Source: Trichostrongylus colubriformis (taxonomy: Eukaryota; Nematoda; Chromadorea; Rhabditida; Trichostrongylidae). From it: a stretch of 64,000 nt of DNA. Under the pieces are notes generated by a model. That model was not told where the DNA came from. It saw only the letters and a list, made by a program, of their open reading frames with translations, and did no database searches. A program made the translations under genes and the position numbers. The stretch is taken from NCBI GenBank assembly GCA_963978905.1, contig OZ022258.1, forward strand, positions 31,562,716-31,626,715. The letters run 5' to 3'. Each line of letters begins with the position of its first letter. Positions within the stretch are counted from its first letter, which is position 1. Of the stretch, positions 48,401 to 60,400 are shown piece after piece.

Positions 48401-51400
48401 GGCGACTATTGTGGATCTTATGTATACAATAAATATAGTTGGAGTAATTCATATACTTGCTGTGGTACCAGGGGTAGTCTATAGGGTGGAAGTGCGAGAA
48501 CATATACCTCCGGGAAGCGGCGGCCTTACTTTGGGAAAGCAGTATGGTTCCTGGGGAAGCCCATGTGAACAGTGACAACCCGCAGGCACAGTAGCGGATG
48601 GCGCGGGGTCCGGAGACCCGGAACCACGATGCTGTTGCGCTGGCGGTTAGGAGGGCAACCGCCCGACGAGCTGCAACACAGGTTTTTTTCACTGATGATG
48701 GCATTCGAAACATTATATCCAAAGTGTGCTCAGTTATGAGAACAGCAAGATTCGTTCGTAATATGGTGAACAGTTGGAGATGCAAGCAAAAATCTATCCC
48801 GAGCAGTCACGTGGCGGAACAAAAGCGACGTGCCGATCGCGCTAGTTAGCGTGTAATCTATAACACTGTACGACAATGCCTTGTAAAACAGTAATTAAAA
48901 CCATAGCAGACGTATTGGCTTTTTTGTGCAGTAGGATTTCGTTTCTAGCACGACATCACAGCAAACTAGCTTTGATAAATTATGATTCCAGAGCTATGGT
49001 ACTTCCCCATGACTGGCTCTTCTCGGAAAGTGAGGGTGAGGAAGGGTACTCCGAGAGAAGGGGGTCCTATTTCTAGGGTTTTTGACCATTTCCATCCGTT
49101 TTTTTTCACTGTCCTGTTACTAGACATCTCGACTTTCAGATTCACCACTTCTTTTGCTTTTCGTCCGAATTTCCCCTGACGCTGCCTTCCCTCGTTGGTG
49201 GGCTTTACATTCTGAATGGAGACGGAGGTTTCAAATGACACGAATGAGAGAAACAAAAGTAATCAGTACTGAAATTCGATCTCTTTCAGCTATTCACATT
49301 TTCCATTGCAAGATTTTATGAAAGTACGCGCTGACAAAACCAGACAAAAGGGGCGAGAAAAAGAACTAGAGGAGAGCGATGAGCGAAAACCAAGCACACC
49401 ACATGATTAAAACCGTCCTCAAAGACATACCACGCGATAATCAGATCGGTGGCTTATTCCTGAAGTCAAGTAAGTCCTTAGATATATGCTCAGGCTGCAC
49501 CTTTGTCGCGCTGCACGGTGCACATTCACGGTGTTATGCCTCCCTGAACATACTTAGCCACGCCAATCTAATCAAATCACATATAATCTCAGACGAACAA
49601 ATTTCCAACGTAGAAGCTGCCTTCATCATCGAATTGGTTGTTTCATTGAATAATCTTCTCTCATCGCAAGTTTTCTTGTCCACGTGAGCGCCACGTTGCG
49701 AATTTGTTCCTTTAAAAGCGATGTGATTTGGTTATGTAGACCTGGGTTGCGTTCCAGCGCCCACAACACTGTGACAGTGCACCGGGCAGCCGCAACAATG
49801 GTGCAGTCTGCGCAGTTTTCTAAAGACCCCAAGAAAGTAAGACACTCATCTGTCTGATTATCGCGTGATGTGTCTTTAAGGCTGCGTTTATATTTTGCGC
49901 TCCGGCGGCGAAGGCGTCGAACTCATGTGCCCGTCGCCGACCACAGCAGCGCTCCGGTGACGCGTTCTGTTTGTAAAGCGCTCGACCCAATCACACTATA
50001 GTATGATGATCGTGGCGAAAGCTCACGAAATTTGCGCATGGTGGCAAAATATTCGACTTTCAAAGTAGAGTTCGTGGGCTCTCGCCACGATCGTTACACC
50101 GTAGTGTAGTTGGGTCGGGCGTTCTACGAACGAAGGGTGTCACCAGTGTGCCGCCGTAGTGTTGGGGGGTGCATGGTTTTGCCAGTGTCGGCGCTGCTGC
50201 ACAAAGCATGAACGCGGTCAACGCCTGACAAGCCCGACGCTGCACAACGGCGCTGCTGCACAAAGCTTTATAATATTGATTTCCTCTGATATAAATTGTA
50301 CCTAGACACCTGAAACTGCACTAAATTGTTCTTGCTTTCAATTACACGAATGTCATGTAGTATTTGTGATTGCCGTGGGGACAGGTATCATTCCTACTGA
50401 GAACTTCCTCATTCGAACAGTTTGGAGTACACTGTCACAGAGAACAGTGAAAAAACAGGGATCAACGACGCCCGAGGTTCCACAGCGGAACTTTTTTACA
50501 TACCACCAGAACAAAAAATACGAGATAACAACACCGTTTCCTATGCACCCTACTGTCCCATGATATCGTTAGTTTCAGAGCATGAAAAACATACGGCTTG
50601 GGAGTGACGTGGTCGGCAATGAAGTTCTTGAACGGTGGACAGACACGATCCATCAAAAAAACAAAGCTCGCCATGGAGTCGTCGCGAGATCTCTGTCCCA
50701 GATCCCGCCACGCTTTTCTGAAATTCACTTCAATTAATCCTTAAAAATCGATGTAGTCAACTATTTCAGTGCATGTCCAGTGCTTTACGGAAATATGCTG
50801 GGCGTAAAGCTTTCATTCTTGACAAAATTCTACCAAGAAGGGCAACTCAGACACGATGATTACATACATACAGTAGCGCTCAAAAGTCTTCGGCCAAAAC
50901 TTTTTTGTCATAACTTTTTTCTACTTGACCAAATTTGACAAAATTTTAATATGTGATGCCTGAACCTATTGCCAACATTTCCTTCTACTTGAGTGCCGCT
51001 TGACACTTTTCGTGGTTTTTTACAAGAATTTACTACAAGACCACCCAAAAAAAGTAAAAGGCTTGGTCAAGGGGAACGGCTTTCTTTACAAAAACAAAAC
51101 GAGCAAGCCTCAGAGAACATTAATATTTTGTAGAAAGATCACGACTTTTAATGACAGCGGCTCAGCGGGACGGCATAGCGATGGCACTCCAAAAACAAAA
51201 AATTTCATATAACCGCGAAACCTATACCGTTGAGCGCCAAAATAGTATATTAAGTATGCAGTGTATCCAAGTACAACATACTAAAATTTCTCTTAGATCG
51301 GTGCAGTTGCAAAAAAGTTACAAGTGAAAAACTCAAAGTGAAAGACCATTTCGCCGAAGACTTTTGAGCGCTACTGTAGTTACTTGCTACACATACCAAT

Positions 51401-54400
51401 CATTCATATAATTGGCGGGTACAGGGGACGTTTTCACTAGTTTAGGAAGATTTGGGTATAAATAAGTCAGTAAACATCGAACCAGTTATATCAGTTCCAA
51501 CTTCTTGATGCCACTCTACCTTTGCAGTGTGGCACTAGAAAATGATTCTAGAAAGAGCTGTCTATTCTGCTAACAGACCAGGCCCTTGTGGATTCGTCGC
51601 TCACTGGTCGCTCTCTGTTCCAAATTATGGGCTGCCAAAGAACGACGAAAAGAGATCTCTTTAATCCACTAGGAACAGCAACGAAATGAGAAATGAGAAA
51701 AAGTGTACTGTGGGTGATACAACCATGTGTTCTATAACTAAATTCTTTATCCTTTTTAGTGTTCAAGATCAATGTAGCATTGAGTGAAAGCGCAAAAATC
51801 TATCTCACTTCCCCTAGATTCGTTTTATTTTACGCAACATTAGTTCAATGATCTCAAGCGGCATCGAACAAAAATTGATGGGCTGGCCTTCTTCGATCTG
51901 AAGACCTTCAGACCGCGACTTTGCGGTGTCTCACCTCGCCCGAGGGGTTGGTGACAAAAACATACAAGGTACACCGCCTCCACTTCGGCTACATTAACTG
52001 TGGATGGGAAAAATGTAACGTCGCTTTGATTGCGAATTGCCCGCATCGTGCTCTACCACAGCCAAAGCCTGTTCACACTCAGGTCGCCGTCAGCTTCGCC
52101 ATTGTGCGGTGTCACACTTGGCACGCGATTCTGCGACCTTGAGACATTGCGATGCCGCAACTTCGCGTGCCGAGCCGCCACACCGAAAAACCGCCTTTCC
52201 GAAGTCGAGGAGTCTGACGGCAGCCTCATTTCACCCTTTCCAGTTTCATCATCTATTTCTACATGTGACGCAAGACAGCTATGATTTGTACGCCCCTACA
52301 AGCTGTGGTCTTATCAGTGAGGGATGAGTAAAAGGAAACTAGAAAAGGAGGTTGACAAATTGCAGTGTACAAGAGGTTATTCATTCACCGCTGTGAACTC
52401 CTGTACTCAAATCTGATTCAGACTAGACATAGGAGCAGATTCGCGCAAATATGACCTTTCAGCCTTGTGTTCTTTCAAGCCGTCTACTACAAATTTTACC
52501 AACTTCGCACTGCTTCGGGGCATCTTGATGACGTACCTCTATTAAGCTGAGGCGTGCAAGTAGGTCAAGGCTGTAACTAAGGATTTCACATGAGCTAAGC
52601 CGCGGTTGTCAAATAGACTGACATTTCCATTTCTTCAAATGCACTTTTGCTTCAAGATCTTGACAGTGCCGTCACATATGTCACATCATCACGTCAGATA
52701 TCATGGGACTTACCACACGGGTCCTCCAGAATTTTCTCAGTTTCTCAGAACAAACAATCTACAAACGCATGACCTTATCCCAAGTGAGGTGATAGGTTTT
52801 CGTGATTCATCGAATGCTTAGTTGAAGTCTTACATAAAAGCCAACGACATGAGATGAGCATTTCAGTTCTATGGAGCATTTCTGCGGACCACAAACCACC
52901 CAAAACAAGCATGTCTTCCATTCCTTTGGGAAGTCTAATTGCTACAAGTTCGCTTGGAAAGATGAAAACATTCATATCGACGCTGCCCTATCACAGATGC
53001 TACTTGATGTAAAAAGACCATTAGAATTTTCCATTACTATGCAGAGCGATCGAGTGATCATTTTTCCTTCTGCTAATATGATTTAACAAACAACAGCAAA
53101 CAGATTGGTCGGTGCGGCAAGCAGTGATCTACCATAACGATCTCTGCATTAAGTTAGAAAACGTTTTTGAGCACAAAACTACCGTGGAGAAAATTGCTTA
53201 GAAAGACGTCACTGAAGGAAGCTATCAAGCATTGTCCTGAAGACTACGTCAGCTTAGACTGCAGTCCTGTTCAAAAAGTTGTGAGAGACTTCTGTGTGTC
53301 TCAATGGATTCACGCCACTAATTTGGAAATGTAGAAAATCTGGCATTTGATCCACTGATTCATTTGGCATGAGCCACGCATCTATCATCCATGCAAGTGC
53401 AAATGTATCTAACCGGATAAGCAAGCGCATACTACTGCGCGCATCACGCGGTGAGATGCAAAATGGGCTTTTTGATGTTGACTGAACAGTGAAGCCTATT
53501 TCACACCACTCTATCGTGTCATGCGCTCAGGCGGCTGTTACTATAACCTACACCCGGCTCCTCGCAAAAAACCGATAATTTCAATCAATGGCTTTGGCTC
53601 TACAAAGTTATCACCTTTGTAGCCTTATCCACTGACGCGATCGACAAAATCTTCGCGATATGTGTGGAAAAGTCGGTGGCGAACATATGAAAAATTGCAG
53701 CTGTACCAAAGAAAAATGGAAAGACCCATGATTGGTTACACAGAAAAGCGATCCCAGAAGCTTATTATATTACTTTTGTGCTATCACATTCAAAACAAGA
53801 TATCTACGAGAATCGAAGTAGGAATTCTGAAATAGGCCATGCAACGAAAACGAGTGTGTAGGGAAAGGAGCCCATACGACGAGATAGCAAATCTAATAAG
53901 CGCACTCGATTTGGCACTCTTTCCTTCAGCCCGAAAGAATCCGAATTCCAATGCTCAACAACAAGTCGTCTTGGTACTGGCCATTGAATTACACATGCGA
54001 ACTTAGGGAGACCCATGTAAATGAACTAGAACTGATGAACATGACTCTATCCAAGATGTAACGACTGAAAAGCGATTCCGCTGGAAGGAGATGAACTTTA
54101 ACATCATAACGGGTTCCAAGAGAATTGCCGCGACGTTTCTTTTTGCATTTTTTTTCTTTCTTGATATCTGTCTTTACACAAATATTGAATTTTGAAAGAA
54201 AGTCTGTCACTAAGCTATATTTATCATACATGAGCTTATCATATATTCGACTTGCATCCAGTTACTGTGGTATATTGTTTATATAAGAAATTTGAGAGCC
54301 AAAAAAATTTTTGAGGGAAATTGTGGAAGCTAGTATAGGATATTTCGGTTGGAATACCCTACTCTAACTAATCCAAAAATGATAGAATCATGAGTGATAG

Positions 54401-57400
54401 AATGAAAACGGCGTTTGAGAATATCAACAAGTGCGCATGAGCTTACATATCACAATGCAATCTGCTACGGCACGAGAGACGCCATGTCAACCACGAATCC
54501 GTTATGTTCTACTTGATTTTTTTGCGTTTTCACTTCCATAATTTATGAACCCCATTGTATTTCTGCGCGGATCTCTCCGTTGTCTGAATAATAGTACTTC
54601 CCTAGTACAACACCTCACCTTGTCTTCCGCATTTTTAACTTGTCTACAGTACCCTGCATGCTTGGCATACATTGCAAGCATTGTGTTTTTATATAAATGA
54701 GAACCACCAAAAAGTACGCATGACGGAGAAAACTTTTATGGCAGTGCTGGGCCTTGTACACAGATGGAACGCACAATGAGATGCGACGGCACATCGCAGA
54801 AATTAAATCTCAGTAGTGCAACTCTGGTGCAGCAGACACCAAGCCATCGCGAGCTTCAGATGAAAGTCACCATGGCAAAATGTGTGGGTTAAAAGTGATG
54901 CCAAAAAAGGCACATTGGCAAAGGGAAGTGGCGAGAATGATGATATGTAAAATGAGTTTACGTATTGTCCCGAAACAAACATAGGACCTGTGGTTGATAG
55001 GGGAATGAGTCTGGAAACGGTGTTCAAATAAGCAAATAAGATGAAGGAAATAAGAACGGGAGAAAATTACAAGGAATAGAAAAATGTAACCAATGACTAT
55101 CTGTCGACCAGTAGCTTCCCGGAATTTGACATTGGGGAAGAATAAAACAAAACATCACTGGTAAACACAGCAATGTGTTGCGCTCAGTGGAGCTCCAAGT
55201 GCCGCAGAGATAACTGAAGCGACATCCGTCTTAGCTGTCCCATAGGAAATTTGAAAAGAACGAGAGCCAAAAGACCTCGCTTTCTCGGAAATGTCGCGTT
55301 CTAGAAGTTTCATCCCAAATTTCGGGGAAACGGTTCCTCCCGGATAGAATACGTTAAGGGCGAGGCGAACTTCTGTGAAATAATTCGAGAAATCATATAC
55401 CAGAATCATAGGATTTGCTTAATAGAAACAGTTTAATCAGTACACGCTTTCCCTGCTAACAACCTGTAAGAATCCAATTTGATGTTTCGACATATTCCAG
55501 CTTCACGCTCAAATAAAAAGACGGAGTATACATTGGAGGATCACTACTGGGAGATATATGGATATATGTATTAAATCGCGATTCTTTTGTGGAACATTTG
55601 TAGCGGGCGATTCGACAGGGTCGTTTTTTTTTTCAAGGAGCACAGATAATCGTAATCATAAAAACACACCCCTATTCTGAAATAAGACAGACATGGAAAA
55701 TACTGCGAGGTGGGTGAAAAAGTGAGAGGAACAGATAGCTTTCACAAGTGCACAAAGAACCTGCACACGAAATACTGCTCACTTCGATCAGAATTGCAGC
55801 TAGAGCTTTAAGATGTCATTCTTCTCGAGAATGCACTATGATGCATCCGGTCCCACGAAATACGAAGGGAGCAACGGGAATGGGGCAGAGCTGTGCTATG
55901 AAGAAGATATCCAGAAGATGAGTCTTCAATACTTTTCCAATTAACATCTAAAAAACAATGGGCATTTCAGGATAATCTTATCCATGCGCATGTTTGGAAC
56001 GACATAAAAGTTTTTTGGATGGTATTGCCTCCATTTTATATCTGAAGACCCAAGACGATGAAGCCCGCGAAACCATCAATCCTCCCATGATGTTAGCTGA
56101 GCACTTTCTGGGACTGGACATGCCACTCCCCTCTGTTCCTCCTAAGCCTGCGGAATACCCATGAGAATTGTTTGTAAAAAATTGCCTTCCCCGCATGTCC
56201 ACGTCAAGTTCTATTGTGATTCAGATGAACAACGCAGACGTGCATCTTCTTAATATCTAATTTCGATCGCAGAAGTTTCCGGAAATTCATGTAGACTAAA
56301 CTCTCTGCGAAGAGAGTACATGAAGTAAACCCTTGAACGATTCTGAAGCCGCTCAAGATCATGCCATGAATTATTCGACTAATCTCAAGAACTCTCTGAA
56401 ATAAAAGTTCTATTTGGAAAGTATGGACCATAAGAGAAATATCAAATCCCACTAAAATATGACATAGGCCGAGTTGAATCCTTTGTTCACAACCGTCAAG
56501 GAAGATTCCAAAAACGGCATAGACTGATGATCAATTTAACTCAAAAACTTTGAGTAGCATGTACTTCCATATCCACTTCATCAGTCTTCCTTGTTTGCCA
56601 GAATCACATAAAAGGATGAAGCGGAGATGATGTGGGGCAAAAAGCGCCATTCCACTAGCACGATCAGGCGGCTAGATTTCGGATCAGTGGTCGCGTGGGG
56701 GAAAGGTACTAATTTGCGTCAAAAGCTTCATCATTACTAAATAGGATATCATGGTACATACGAAATCTCTAAGCGGTCATCACCAGCTGCCTTGAAACAC
56801 ACCCTTCCAAGTTCATGCTCATTGTTTCGCTGCCGAAAAACTTTGATCCATGTAGCACTGCCAGCCCCGTGCTTTTTACTGTACGATATAGCAGTACTTC
56901 AAAAACCGGGAAATAGAGCAGAAGTAATTTATTACACCTTTTTGAGAAGGAATGCACCCTCGAAAATTGTACAAATACAGTACGCGTACATATGCCATAA
57001 GAAGCGGATAAGAGGGATCCCAAATACGCAGCCAACAAATACACACAGAAGGAACTGCAAAGTAGATAGCACATGTACGACAAGTATCTCGTTAGCCCAT
57101 GAATAGAATACTTATCGGTGGCGCGCTATGAGGATTATGCATCACTCGGGTCATTAATCAGCCATCAACTACTACATGCGATATTCGTGAAATTGTTGGC
57201 GATGAAGCCATTTTGTTGCGTAACACTAGCAGGGCAATTAAAAAGGATGAATCAATTGGAATAGCTTGCACATGGCAATCCATCATGACAAATGTAAGTA
57301 TACAGGAGCTGAGAACAAGGTGATACCAACATGCTTGTAGAGAATGATAACATTCGTTACCGAACAAAGAGACTTGTGCGCATGACTATTCCATGAATTG

Positions 57401-60400
57401 AAGAGAAAGAATCATCAGAATAGAGATCCTCAGATTACCGGATCCCATATAAGCCGTAATTACAAAGCCCTTTGCTTAAATTTCCATTATTTCCGTGGCA
57501 TTGTTAATTATTTTGGAGAAGGAAATTTCATCAGCTGCGATGTGAGTAATGCTCACGGTATTTACATAGTGTAAGGAGTACATCTACAGTCTAGTGGGGA
57601 AGCTTTACAGTGTGCAGCCTAATGGCTGACACCGATCATATAAGCGATCGCTTGTTGATGTGTAGAAAAGTGAAAATGGAGTTTGAAGAGTGCTTAAAAT
57701 AACAGAACACAACTGAAAAAGGCGATGTCCAAGAGTGAGTTATAAATAACACATGGGTGCAGGGTATTAGCAAAATGTTCGATGTACACAGGACCAGAAC
57801 TCCACGAACGCGCTCTCAATCCCAGGCTTCATGTCGAACGTCAAAACACTAATCCCCATCGACCACGCACGACAGCAACTGAGACAGAAACCTGGCACCA
57901 CTTTTGAACAACATATTGAGCATTACGAGGTACATCGCTGTCGTACGACCGTTGTTTCCTTAACACACGACGATTCGAGGTTGTGCAGTAGAACGTTCAA
58001 AGCATCAGAATGGTAATCTGCTCGGTTGTTAACTATGAAGAAAGAGGTGCCCCATCCTATCGAATATGCCCTGCTGCATCTTCTGTCTACACCATCCTCC
58101 ACTCTGCCCCTATTGAAAAAAAATCTCGCCTTTATCAAGAGCCATTATGACAACTCCGGTCAAGTCACGAACTTTCGTCAAGAAGAGTAATCGGGACACT
58201 TCCCATGACATTGTGCATAAATTCATTCCTTCTACAAAATAAAGAAGCTCCTAGCGTTATGCAATCCATATGTGCGCATGCGCTGTATAGATAAGATTTT
58301 CCAATCATGTGCGTGCTTGAGATTTCGAGCTGCTTAACTGATCACTTTCTAAACTCCCTTAACATTACACTTTCATGAGATAGGTAAGGAAACCTACTTG
58401 ACGTGACAAAGTTTGACGTCTGCATAAAGCTACGAACAAATGGAGAAAAGAACCCTCACTTGTCTTCTTCCAACTGAAAATCCACCATGTTTATTGCATT
58501 AGTTAATGCAGAAAACATTATTGAACAAACTATGTGACCCGTGACATGACCATTTAGACAGAGATCTAATGGCATAGACTATCTAATCACTATATTCAAA
58601 TTATTCGTTTGACAGACTACAAACTATATAAATACAAGCCGCAGATTGCAAACCAGAAGAATTAAGGCGCAAATCAAGTGTGCCTAAAGCATGTCTTGCT
58701 GAATGAGAGTAACAGACACGTGACATGGCACATTCTAACAAGGGAAGGCTCCCAGGCCACCGTAGCCATTCGAGACGAGAGGTGTATGGCCGAGCGCAGT
58801 TTAGAACGGTTATCTCAAATCTTCCCTTCAAATTGTAAACGATACTGGGAGGGAAGTCACAAAGGCTTGTGACAGCGCAACCTGCATCACAGGCCTTATG
58901 CTAGTAGCAAAATTTCCATGACAGAGCTCCGTTAGCAATGGTTACCGGGTTGAGCTCTGGATTTCAGAAAAAGGCTCGAGTCCAAGTACTTTGCGAGTGA
59001 AGCTTCCAAAAATTATCTTTCCAGCCAAATGGTTGGATGTTATTTTTCTTCTCATCCCCATCAAAATCGATGGGGTGGCTTATGGGTCAAGAGCAGGAAA
59101 AACCCTTAGTTCCATTCATTTCTTATCGGCCTATTATGAGTGTTCACGAAAATTTCATAATTTGACATTTGCATGTTCTATAAACAGACGTGGTGATGGA
59201 ATGGACTGGTATCGTGGTCCCAAAAGTCAGGGTAGGCAGGATCCATCTTTCAAGATGGCATCTCAGTGCAGCGTGATAGTGAGAGCCATGCCTAGCTCTG
59301 TAGAGACAAAAGGGCAATTTGCAAGCGTTTGGAAAGTACTCGAAAAAGAAACAAACTCAGCCCAAAGATTTCCAAACACAAAATTAGTGCGCTTCGTTTA
59401 CAAGCAGTCATCCGTGAATGGTTACGGTCTTTTTTCGTCAGTTCTCTCTTTAGCTACATTATCCATGGGTATATAGGCCGCGTTCAGACTTTGCGATTTT
59501 GCCATTCTTGCAGGATTTTCTTTAGTGTCTTTACATTATGGACGTGCTGATCATCAGATTTGTTTCTTATCGTACATCTTACCCATTGTAATCGGTTTAC
59601 AATCACTATGCGTCTTACCAATTGCTGTTGATGTTCATTTCTTTTTTGTAACCCATATTTTTTCACCTTTTCGATTTCGATTTTTTAATTCGATGTAATT
59701 TGATTTGTTGGGAATGTTATTTTTTGATTTCTTGAGATGTCTTTTTTCTCCGGACGGAAGTTAGTCAGTCCAGTTGAGGACAAAATCTCGATTTTTTATC
59801 TGAAAAAGTGAGTTCTCCCTGTTATCGCTTTCTTTTCTCCCGTAATGCACTCGCCTTTTTTGTGGCTCACAGGGGAGTTTTCGTTGAAAAAGTGGTGTAT
59901 ATTGAAGAAGCCGTCCAAATAAGCCAAGGCCGACAGCTACAAACAGACACAAAGCTCTTATAAATAGATAAAGAAGCTCTAAGAAAACACGAGCAATCAG
60001 CAAGAATTCAGATAAACGGTAAGCACACTCGAAAAAAATTAGAGCCACAAAAAAGATAGGTGTATTACGGAAGAAGGGAGCGATAACGGGAGGAACTCAC
60101 TTCTTCAATAAAATAGCGAGATTCTGTTTGCAACTGGACTGACTACAGAATTTCCTTCCGATGAAAAAATAACACCTCATTCTCAAAAATTCAAGAAAAG
60201 CATTAAATCCAATCACATCGAATAAGAAAGCATTGAGCTAAGAAAGCGAACAAATATGGGTTACAAAAAAGAGATAAGCACTAACAGTAATTGGTAAGAC
60301 GCATAATTATTGTGAATCAATTACAATGACAACGTGTACGATAAAAGACAAATCTAATGATCGGCACGTTCAAAAAAAAATACTAAAGGGAATCCTGCAG

